Part shown: piece by piece, positions 49,991-57,736 of the stretch
Layout: each line of letters opens with the position of its first letter
Position numbering within the stretch: position 1 is the first letter of the stretch
From: JALOKP01 sp963800865
GTDB taxonomy: Bacteria > Acidobacteriota > Polarisedimenticolia > J045
Reading direction: 5' to 3'
DNA length: 64,000 nt
NCBI GenBank assembly: GCA_963800865.1
Contig: CAWDCL010000004.1
Coordinates: forward strand, 3,162,001 to 3,226,000
Position numbers and translations under genes: made by a program
Notes under the pieces: generated by a model
The model's database searches: none
Told to the model about the DNA's origin: nothing
What the model saw: the letters and a program-made list of their open reading frames with translations, nothing else

Positions 49991-52900
49991 ATGCGCGCGC
50001 GGGTTCCCATCGTCCTTTCCGTCCTGCTCTGCCTCGGCCTGGCCGCCGGCGCGGCCTCGCCGGCAGCCACCCCGGACGTCCCGGTCCCCGTCGCCCACGC
50101 CGATTTCGAGGCGGCCGGAGCGGACTCCCTGCCGCAGGGCTGGTCGCTCGTCGGCCTGCCTTGCGCGGGGACCGTCGTGCGGCGCGTCACGCCCGGCCGC
50201 AGCGGCGAAGCGGCGCTCGAGCTGGCGACCAAGGTCCCGGCGTCGCTCGTCGTGGCCTCCGCTCCCGTCGCGCTGAAGATCGGCCACCTCTACCGGCTGT
50301 CGGCCTGGGTGAAGACGGAGAACGCCGTCTCCGACCCGCTCGCCCGTTACCCGACCGCCGTCCCGGCCGCGCTGACGATGGCCTCCTTCCCCTTCACCAA
50401 TCACTCTCCTTCCGTCGGCGACACCCGCGACTGGACCTTCGTCGAGACGACCTTCGTCGCCACCGCCGCCGAGGACCGGGTTCAGCTCCACCTGGGCCTC
50501 AACGGCAGCGCGACCGGCCGCGCCCTCTTCGACGACGTCCGGCTGGCCGAGGTCGGCGACATCACGACCGTCATCCCGCTCGAGCGCGTGCGCTGGGAGG
50601 GACCGGCCTTCCGCTACGACGACCGCGGCTGGATCGTCGTCCACATCGAGGGCGCGCCCTACGCGCGCGGCCGGCAGTTCGGCGCGCTGGTCGCCGACGA
50701 GATCGTCGCCTACATCAACAAGCTCTCGATCCAGCGCGACGCCAGGGACCCCGCCGCGGGGTGGACCACGCTGCGCACGATGGCCGACGCGCTGATGCTG
50801 CGCCGCTTCGACACGGAGTTCCTGGAAGAGATGAAGGGGACCGCCGACGGCGCCGCCAAGGCGGGGGCCAAGGTCCACGACCGCAAGATCGACCTGCTCG
50901 ACATCGTCACGATCAACGCCTTCATCGACCTCGACCAGATGGAGGACGCGCTCCCCGTCACCGCCAACGCGACGAGCGGACGGACCTTCCTCACGGCCGA
51001 GGACGAGTTGAACGTCCCGGAGCGGACGCACAAGTGCTCGTCGCTGTCGGCCACCGGCCCCGCGACGGCCGACGGCCGCGTCGTCTTCTTCCAGCTCTTC
51101 ATGTGGGCCGGCTACACCGGCGTGCACTTCAACGTGATCCTCGACGTCGTCCCCGAGAAGGGGCACCGCTTCGTGATGGAGACCTTCCCGGGCGGGATCC
51201 ACTCCGGCACCGACTTCTACATCAACGACGCCGGGATCCTGATCGGCGAGACGACGACGCTGCAGACCCCCTTCAACCAGGACGGCACGCCGCAGAGCAA
51301 CCGGGTCCGCAAGGCGATCCAGTACGGGACGTCGATCGACGAGGTGACCCGCATCCTGTCCGAGCAGAGCAACGGGATGTACACCAACGACTGGACGCTC
51401 GCCGACATCAAGAAGGAGGAATCGGCGGTCCTGCTGCTCGGCACCGAGCGCTGGAAGCTCTGGCGCTCGACCGACCAGCCGGCGCCGTTCGGAACGCCGG
51501 GCTTCCTCTGGGCCAACAACAATGCGCGCGATGCCGCCGTCCGCCGGGAGGTCGCCACCCAGCCCGAGGACGCCCCGTACGACTCGGCGTTCACCCCCTG
51601 GAACCGTGACGTCGCGTTCTACCGCTTCTACGAGGAGCACAGGGGGAAGATCGACGTCCAGAACACGATCGGCCTGATGGCCTCCTCGCCGACCAACCGG
51701 CCGCACGCCTGCGACGGCAAGGTCACGGATTCGGCGATGGCCGAGAAGCTGGTCTTCATGGCGCACCAGGGGAAGGTGACGCTGCGCGAGAAGTTCCCCG
51801 CGCCCGGCAGCCGCCGGATGCCCGATCTCCCCGGCGCGATTCCGCACCTGACCTACGGTTACGCGACCTTCAGCCCGGTCGTGATCGGCGAGCAGCTGAA
51901 GGCGGCGCACGCGGCGCGGGCGAAGGAGCAGCCCGCGGCGAAGGAGCGCGAACTCGACCTCGCCGCGGTCAAGGCGCGCTACGCCTTCACGAACGACGAC
52001 CTCTGGCGCGGCTCCGTGTTCCCTGCGTCCGACGCCGACAACTGGCTCGTCTCCGGCAGCGCCGCCTACTGGCAGATCCTCCACGGCCTGCCGGAGAAGG
52101 AATCCGAGCGCCCCGACGCCCTGGCCAAGCAGCTGGCCGGCCTGCAGAGCCGGCTCAACTACGTGCTGGCGCACGAGGCCGACCTGCCGGCGAAGGACGG
52201 CGGCGTGGCCTACGACCGCTTCGCCCCCTACCTGGTCCCGCGGATCAAGGGGACCTTCGCGCTGCACCAGCTGCGGCTCCTGTCGGGGAACGAGGCATTT
52301 TTCAAGTTCATGAAGGGGTACTTCGAGCGCCACCGCGGGCACGAGGTGACCGGGACGCAGTTCCTGGCCGAGGCGAAGGAGGCCCTGGGCCGCGACGTCG
52401 CCGCCGACCTGTCGCCGTGGATCGAGCGCACCGGCCTCCCCGATCCCGCCCCGTCGATCGACGTGACTTCGAAGGGATCGAAGGCGAAGGAGTGGCGCGT
52501 CGCGGTGACGGCGACGCAGCCGGCCGCGCCCTACCGCCTGGCCGGGACGGTCGCGGTCGAGACGGCCGGCAAGCGCCTCCTGTTCCCGATGACGCTCGAC
52601 GGCGCGACCTCGACGGCCGCTTTCACCGTGCCGGAGCAGCCCGAGCGCGTCGTCTTCGACGCGCTGACCGATTTCCCGGTGGCGGCCACGCGCTTCCACA
52701 CCTTCGGCAGCTTCGCCGAGGACTTCAACGACACGATCATCGTCTACGGCACGGCGCGGCAGCTCGAGGCGAACCACACGCTGGCGCTGCGCTTCCAGGC
52801 GGTGCTGGCCGACGCCTTCTCCGAGATCCTGCCGCCGGTCGTCAAGGACTCGGAGGTGACGGAGGGTCAGCTCGCCGCGAGCGACCTGTTCGTGATCGGC

Positions 52901-53227
52901 GATCCGCGCGACAACGCGCTGCTGGCGCGGCTGCTGCCGGGGCTGCCGCTCGAGGCCGGCCCGGGGTGGTTCCGCTTCGAGGGGACGCTCTACAACGCGA
53001 CCGACGACGGGCTGTACCTCGCGCTCCCCAGCCCCTTCGCCGCGGACCGGGTGCTGCACGTCCTGCTCGCCAACGGCCCGCTCGAGCTCTACGAGATGAC
53101 GAAGACCTACCGCGGCGGCCTGCCGGCCTGGGCCGTGTTCAAGGGCGAGAAGGTCGAAAAGGACGGGCACTTCCCCGTCGAGCGGTTCGTGCTCGACGCC
53201 GCCCCCCGGCCTCCCGCCGCGCGGTAG
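49991..53227 (+). CDS. secreted C45-type autoproteolytic hydrolase fused to an M1-like C-terminal region
   Basis: About 1078 residues from the ATG at 49991 with GGAGG upstream and a signal peptide (VPIVLSVLLCLGLAAGAAS). Residues about 35-190 form a jelly-roll-like carbohydrate-binding-type module. Residues 190-650 contain a C45/NTN hydrolase: YARGRQFGALVADEI, the candidate N-terminal nucleophile Cys in ERTHKCSSLSATG and IHSGTDFYINDAGILIGET. Residues 690-800 resemble the helical end of M1 aminopeptidases (GTFALHQLRLLSGNEAFFKF), but no HExxH exists. The last 250 residues are unassigned. Related C45 proteins cleave amide bonds in peptides or acyl amino acids; the combination here is unusual and its substrate unknown. 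Confidence 0.7.
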   Translation: MRARVPIVLSVLLCLGLAAGAASPAATPDVPVPVAHADFEAAGADSLPQGWSLVGLPCAGTVVRRVTPGRSGEAALELATKVPASLVVASAPVALKIGHLYRLSAWVKTENAVSDPLARYPTAVPAALTMASFPFTNHSPSVGDTRDWTFVETTFVATAAEDRVQLHLGLNGSATGRALFDDVRLAEVGDITTVIPLERVRWEGPAFRYDDRGWIVVHIEGAPYARGRQFGALVADEIVAYINKLSIQRDARDPAAGWTTLRTMADALMLRRFDTEFLEEMKGTADGAAKAGAKVHDRKIDLLDIVTINAFIDLDQMEDALPVTANATSGRTFLTAEDELNVPERTHKCSSLSATGPATADGRVVFFQLFMWAGYTGVHFNVILDVVPEKGHRFVMETFPGGIHSGTDFYINDAGILIGETTTLQTPFNQDGTPQSNRVRKAIQYGTSIDEVTRILSEQSNGMYTNDWTLADIKKEESAVLLLGTERWKLWRSTDQPAPFGTPGFLWANNNARDAAVRREVATQPEDAPYDSAFTPWNRDVAFYRFYEEHRGKIDVQNTIGLMASSPTNRPHACDGKVTDSAMAEKLVFMAHQGKVTLREKFPAPGSRRMPDLPGAIPHLTYGYATFSPVVIGEQLKAAHAARAKEQPAAKERELDLAAVKARYAFTNDDLWRGSVFPASDADNWLVSGSAAYWQILHGLPEKESERPDALAKQLAGLQSRLNYVLAHEADLPAKDGGVAYDRFAPYLVPRIKGTFALHQLRLLSGNEAFFKFMKGYFERHRGHEVTGTQFLAEAKEALGRDVAADLSPWIERTGLPDPAPSIDVTSKGSKAKEWRVAVTATQPAAPYRLAGTVAVETAGKRLLFPMTLDGATSTAAFTVPEQPERVVFDALTDFPVAATRFHTFGSFAEDFNDTIIVYGTARQLEANHTLALRFQAVLADAFSEILPPVVKDSEVTEGQLAASDLFVIGDPRDNALLARLLPGLPLEAGPGWFRFEGTLYNATDDGLYLALPSPFAADRVLHVLLANGPLELYEMTKTYRGGLPAWAVFKGEKVEKDGHFPVERFVLDAAPRPPAAR

Positions 53228-53284
53228 GTTCCGGTTGAGGCCGGCCCGGACCGCTCGCGGCGGATCCGGGCTAGCATGGCCGCC

Positions 53285-55165
53285 GTGTGCGGCATCGCCG
53301 GGATCTTCCGCGCGACGGGAGCGCAGCCCGCGGACCGGGAGGTCGTCGCGTCGATGATGCAGCGCCTGGTCCGCCGCGGCCCCGACGCCGACGGCCTGGA
53401 CCAGGAGCCCTGCGCGACGCTCGGCCACCGGCGTCTCTCGATCCTCGATCTCTCCCCCGCGGGGCGCCAGCCGATGATCTCGGCCAGCGGGCGCTTCGTC
53501 GTCTCCTTCAACGGCGAGATCTACAACTTCCGCGACCTGCGCGACGAGCTGGGCCTCGCGCCGTCGGAGCTGCGCTCGACCAGCGACACCGAGATCCTGC
53601 TCTGCGCCTGGGAGCGCTGGGGCCCGGATGCGCTGGCACGCATGGCGGGCCAGTGGGCCTTCGCAATGTACGATCGCGCGGAGCGGCGGCTCTGGCTGGC
53701 GCGCGACCGCTTCGGCGAGAAGCCGCTCTACTGGCACGAGGCGGAGGGGGCGCTGACCTTCGCCTCGTCGCTCGCCGCGCTGCTCGCGGCGCCGTGGGTG
53801 CCGGGCGAATTCGATCGCGACGCGCTGGCCGAGTTCCTCGCGCTGCGCTACGTCGTCGCCCCGCGCACCGTGCTGCGCGACGCTCGCAAGCTTCCGCCCG
53901 GCCACCTGCTCTCGGCGGGCGCGGACGGGACGACGATCCGCGCCTGGTTCGAGCCGCGCTTCCGGCGGCCGGCCCGCCCCCGGCCCGGGCGCGAGGCGAT
54001 GGTCGAGGAGTTCGGCAGCCGGCTGCAGCAGGCGGCGGCACGCTGCCTGGTCAGCGACGTCCCGGTGGCGCTGCTGCTCTCCGACGGGATCGACAGCAAC
54101 GCCGTCCGGGCGGCGTTGAAGCAGGCCGGCCGCGAGGTGCCGTGTTTCTCCTACCACGCCGTCGCGCGGCGCGAGGAGATCCCGGCCGACCACACCGTCG
54201 TCGACGGCGTCGTCACGACGAACATCGTGCTGACCCCGGCCGACCGGATGGCGTACATCGAGCCCTGCTTCGGCAGCTTCACCGAGCCGGTCGGCGACGG
54301 CGCGTCGCTCGCCACCTGGCTGCTGATCCGCAACGCCCGGCCGCACGCGACCGTCTTCCTCTGCGGCCACGGCGGCGACGAGATCCTCGGCGGCTACCGG
54401 CTCAGCCAGGACCGCTTCCGCCTGGCGCTGCTGCACCGCCTGGCGTGGATCCCGTCGCGGCGCGCGATCGACGCCTATGCCCGCTACAGCTACGGCGACG
54501 ACACCCCCGCGGCGCGGCGTGCGGCGCTGCGAAGCGCGCGGGCCGCCGACGTCCCGGCGATCGCGCGCTACCTGATCCACCGCCCGCTGCCGCGGCCCCA
54601 GATCGACGACCTCTTCGGCGGGCCCGACGCCGCCCCCGGGCCCTACCTGGGCACGGTCGAGCGGCTCTACCGCGAGGCGTCGGCGGACGGGACCGCGATC
54701 GACCGGATCCAGGAAGTGATGATCCGCAGCTTCCTGTCCGAGAACATCCTCTCGTTCGCCGACTCGGTGGCGATGGACTCCTCGGCCGAGCTGCGGATGC
54801 CGCTGCTCGACCGCGACGTCGTCGACTACGCCTTCGGCCTGCCGGACGACGCGCGCGTCAGCCGCTGGCCGGGGCACGCCAACACCAAGCGGATCCTGCG
54901 CTGGTGGGGCGAGCGGCACATCCCGCCGGCGATCCTGGCCGCGCCGAAGCGGACCTTCCCCTACGGCTCGATCCGCGGCCTGTTGCGCGAGCACGGCCCG
55001 GCGCTGCGCGCGATGCTGCTCGGCTCGCCCGCGGTGCGGCGCGCCCTGCCGGGGCTCGAGGCGTGGGTCTCCCACGACCCCGAGTTCTTCCACGGCCCGT
55101 GGGAGGGGACGCTCTGGGCGCTGCTCTCGCTGTCGGTCTGGGCCGAGTCGGCCGGTCTGCGCTGA
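53285..55165 (+). CDS. asnB: asparagine synthase (glutamine-hydrolysing)
   Basis: About 626 residues. The N-terminal glutaminase begins with Cys after the start: GTG at 53285 gives CGIAGIFR with Cys at position 2, as the mechanism needs a free N-terminal Cys, whereas the ATG at 53276 would bury it behind three residues. RRGPDADGL, HRRLSILDLS and FNGEIYNF follow. The synthetase half has the pyrophosphate loop LLLSDGIDSNAVRAAL (canonical form S-G-G-x-D-S, here S-D-G-I-D-S), GHGGDEILGGYR and MPLLDRDVVDYAF. Such AsnB paralogues make asparagine or amidate sugars or peptides. The altered loop is noted; function as asparagine synthase is probable but not certain. Confidence 0.85.
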   Translation: MCGIAGIFRATGAQPADREVVASMMQRLVRRGPDADGLDQEPCATLGHRRLSILDLSPAGRQPMISASGRFVVSFNGEIYNFRDLRDELGLAPSELRSTSDTEILLCAWERWGPDALARMAGQWAFAMYDRAERRLWLARDRFGEKPLYWHEAEGALTFASSLAALLAAPWVPGEFDRDALAEFLALRYVVAPRTVLRDARKLPPGHLLSAGADGTTIRAWFEPRFRRPARPRPGREAMVEEFGSRLQQAAARCLVSDVPVALLLSDGIDSNAVRAALKQAGREVPCFSYHAVARREEIPADHTVVDGVVTTNIVLTPADRMAYIEPCFGSFTEPVGDGASLATWLLIRNARPHATVFLCGHGGDEILGGYRLSQDRFRLALLHRLAWIPSRRAIDAYARYSYGDDTPAARRAALRSARAADVPAIARYLIHRPLPRPQIDDLFGGPDAAPGPYLGTVERLYREASADGTAIDRIQEVMIRSFLSENILSFADSVAMDSSAELRMPLLDRDVVDYAFGLPDDARVSRWPGHANTKRILRWWGERHIPPAILAAPKRTFPYGSIRGLLREHGPALRAMLLGSPAVRRALPGLEAWVSHDPEFFHGPWEGTLWALLSLSVWAESAGLR

Positions 55166-55192
55166 CCGGAGAGGCGGCCGCGCCGCGCCGGA

Positions 55193-55609
55193 TCAGTGAC
55201 CGGCGGACTGCCCCTCGCGGCCGAAGCGCGCAAACGCCGCGTCGGCGCTCCGGATGTGACCGATGAGCCAGGTGTTCAGCGCGGCCAGCAGCTCGAGCAG
55301 CGCCTGCCGGTCCCCCCGCGCGCAGCGGTCCCGCATCCGGTAGAGCAGCTCGATCGCCTGGTCGTGCTCCGCGACGTGGGCGTCGTAGCCGGGATAGCCC
55401 TGCTCGCGCATCGCGATCAGCTCGGACATGAAATGGACGTCGAGGAAGCCGGCCAGTTTCCCGACCTCGAGCGCGACCTCCGCCGGCGGGGTGCCGGAGG
55501 CGATGGCGGCGCCGACCCGGTTCATCAGCTCGACCTGGCCGCGGTGTTCGGCGTCCAGCGTGGGCACCCCCAGGTCGGCAGCGTGGGGATCGAACGGCGT
55601 GAAGTCCAC
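55193..55609 (-). CDS. bacteriohemerythrin
   Basis: About 138 residues of four-helix oxygen-binding hemerythrin. Candidate iron ligands are in TLDAEHRGQVELMN, FLDVHFMSELIAMRE, YDAHVAEHDQAIE and WLIGHIRSADAAF, giving the expected five His and two acidic residues. Single-domain form, cytosolic. Likely roles are oxygen or redox sensing and storage. It lies between asnB and the selenocysteine peroxiredoxin; an oxidative-stress link is possible, but the genes point in different directions. Confidence 0.88.
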   Translation of the reverse strand: MDFTPFDPHAADLGVPTLDAEHRGQVELMNRVGAAIASGTPPAEVALEVGKLAGFLDVHFMSELIAMREQGYPGYDAHVAEHDQAIELLYRMRDRCARGDRQALLELLAALNTWLIGHIRSADAAFARFGREGQSAGH

Positions 55610-55751
55610 GAGGTCCCTCCGGAGCGGCGGATTGTATCGCGGAGCGCGACGCCCGGGAGCGCGGCATAATCACTCCGGCCTGCGGCACCTGGCCCGGCTC
55701 GGCCCGAAACGGCCCGGCCCGGCCCGCGACCCGGGCGAAGAGGAGGCGACG

Positions 55752-56300
55752 ATGAAGTGGTTCCTGATCGGGATCGTGCTCACGGCGTTGATCGGCCTCG
55801 CCGTCTTCGTCGGGCTGACGTTCGCCTCGGGCGGGAGCCAGGAGCTGAAGGCCGGGGTCCCCGCACCCGACTTCTCGCTCGCCGGCTCGGACGGCAAGAC
55901 CCACCGGCTGGCCGACTTCAAGGGCAAGCAGGCCGTCGTCGTCGCCTGGTTCCCCAAGGCCTTCACCGGCGGCTGAACCGCCGAGTGCAAGTCGCTCCGT
56001 GAGAGCGGCGACGCGATCCGGGCCTTCGACGTGGCCTACTTCGCAGCCAGCACCGACGATGCCGAGACCAACCGCAAGTTCGCCGAGTCGCTGGGACTCG
56101 ACTACCCGATTCTCAGCGATCCGACCAAGGAGACGGCCAAGGCCTGGGGCGTCCTGGCCGGGCTGGGGTTCGCCTCGCGCTGCACCGTCTACATCGGGAA
56201 GGACGGCAACGTCCTGCTCGTCGACCGCGAGGTGAACACGAAGACGGCGGGCGCGGACGTCGCGAAGCGGCTGGGCGAGCTGGGGGTCGCGAAGCGCTGA
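55752..56300 (+). CDS. membrane-anchored peroxiredoxin-like selenoprotein (in-frame UGA read as selenocysteine)
   Basis: 182 residues from the ATG at 55752 (AGGAGG five bases upstream). An N-terminal helix (WFLIGIVLTALIGLAVFVGL) places the domain outside the cytosol. The thioredoxin-fold AhpC/TSA domain follows: GVPAPDFSLAGSDGKTHRL, AVVVAWFPKAFTGG, then an in-frame TGA at 55974-55976 (residue 75), then TAECKSLRESGDAIRAFDV, ASTDDAETNRKFAESLG and YPILSDPTKETAKAWGV. The TGA occupies the peroxidatic Cys position of the FTxGC-T motif, with a candidate resolving Cys four residues on. A stem-loop follows the UGA at the expected distance. Selenocysteine is therefore predicted; the alternative is nonsense mutation or sequence error. 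It probably reduces peroxides or disulfides. Sel machinery is not in the window. Confidence 0.82.
55985..56014 (+). promoter_or_regulatory. bacterial SECIS-like element downstream of the UGA codon
   Basis: Upper stem GUCGCUC (55991-55997) pairs with GAGCGGC (56003-56009), seven pairs including one G-U. The five-base apical loop is CGUGA, with G then U at positions two and three. The loop begins 22 bases after UGA (55974-55976). An internal loop and a lower three-base stem (55985-55987 with 56012-56014) follow. Size, distance and the loop GU match bacterial SECIS elements read by SelB. Confidence 0.65.
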
Positions 56301-56312
56301 CGCGCGGGTGTC

Positions 56313-57669
56313 CTACCGGCCCCGCTCCGGCAGCTCGCTCAACGCGCGCGCGCAGGTCGTGCAGGAACTGGCGGAAGTCCATGTACTCCTGGCCCAGCCG
56401 CCGCGGCACCGGCACGGCCAGGCTCGCCCGGTCGATCTCGTCGATCCGCGCCAGCAGCGCCGCCCGGTCGGCGCCCGCGCCGGCCGCGGCCTTCTCCACC
56501 TCCCCATCGCGCGGTAGGCCCGGTTCAGCCGCAGGGCGAAGTTGGCCTTCACCAGCATCGGGCAGGACCTTGACGAAGAGCAGCAGCGAGGCGGCCAGCG
56601 CGGCGAGGACGATCCCCCAGCGGTCGATCCACCGGGCGACCCGGTAGGGCAGGATCCGGAACACGAGGTACTTCACGTCCTGTTCGTCACGCCGGTCGTA
56701 GTAGGCCTGCGCGGCCGCGTTGAGCGGCAGCGTCGCGTACGCGGGCGTCGGCAGGTCGAACCGCTCGGCGATCATCTTCTGCGGCTGCTCGGTGCCGCCG
56801 CGGGCGGCCTCACGCGCCGCGTCGAGGATCACCTTGACGACGGCGGGGTGCATGCGCTTCGGCACCACGACGTTCACCCCGGCCGCCAGCAGCTGCAGGT
56901 CCGTCGCGGGACGGTCCGCCGCGAGGTCGAACACGCCCCGCGGCACCGTGATCGGGAGCAGCCACGGGTGGCGCACGCGGAAGGCCGCCGCGCGCTCGAA
57001 CGAGACCGGCCGCGCGGCGGGGGATTCGAGCAGCGCCCGGACGGCGGGCGAGCCCGGCAGCCCGGCGACGAAGACCGCGTCGAGCCGCCCCTCCGCGAGC
57101 GCCGCGGTCGCGGCCCGCTCCTCGTCGAGCGAGGCGCGCACGATCGCCGCCGGGTCGAGCCCGTTGTCGCGGAAGTAGAGCGTCGCGAGCAGGCCGCTCG
57201 CGCTCTCCGCCGACCCGCTGCCGACGCGCCGTCCGGCCAGTCCGCGGGGGTCCCACGCCTCCATCGACGGCCCCACGAACAGCCACAGGGGCGCGATCGC
57301 CACCGCGCCGAGCGAGGTCAGCGGCTTTCCGCCCGGCACCTCCCCCAGCAGCTCCTCCGCGCTCCCGGCGACGAGCGCGGCGGCGTCGCCGTGCGCCTTC
57401 GCGACACGGCCCAGGCATTCCGCCGGGCCGGAGGTGGCGACCAGCTCGACCCCGAGCCCCCGCGCGCGAACGGCCGAGGCGAACCGCTCCGCCGGCGCCG
57501 CGTCGACCGAGCCGGCCGGGCCCGTGAAGAGCTGGATCGCGCGCGGCGCCCCGGGACGCAGCCAGAGGATCACCGCCGCGATCAGCAGCGGCGGCAGCAC
57601 CAGCGCGATCGCGATCCACCGGAGGCGGCGCTGATTGCGACGGGTCTGGTCGAGGGATTCGTCCTTCAT
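56313..57669 (-). CDS. TAXI-type TRAP solute-binding protein with membrane anchors, frame changes at the 3' end
   Basis: An N-terminal helix (WIAIALVLPPLLIAAVILWL), then a TAXI/NMT1-like ligand-binding domain (IQLFTGPAGSVDAAPAERFA, PLTSLGAVAIAPLWLFVG, RRVGSGSAESASGLLATLYF, GVNVVVPKRMHPAVVKVIL), then a helix (WGIVLAALAASLLLFVKVLP) and a cytosolic tail. The family reading is interrupted by frame changes near 56560, 56513 and 56345; across them the tail reads MLVKANFALRLNRAYRAMG, then EVEKAAAGAGADR, and ends SELPERGR. The true stop is at 56313. No TRAP permease gene is nearby. The membrane tail with a coiled coil suggests a sensor or accessory role rather than simple uptake. Convergent with the selenoprotein gene. 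Confidence 0.72.
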
Positions 57670-57736
57670 GCGGCGGATTGTACTCGCCCGCCGGGGCTGG
57701 CTGGCGGCCGCCGGGGGCTTCCATAATGCCCTCCTG

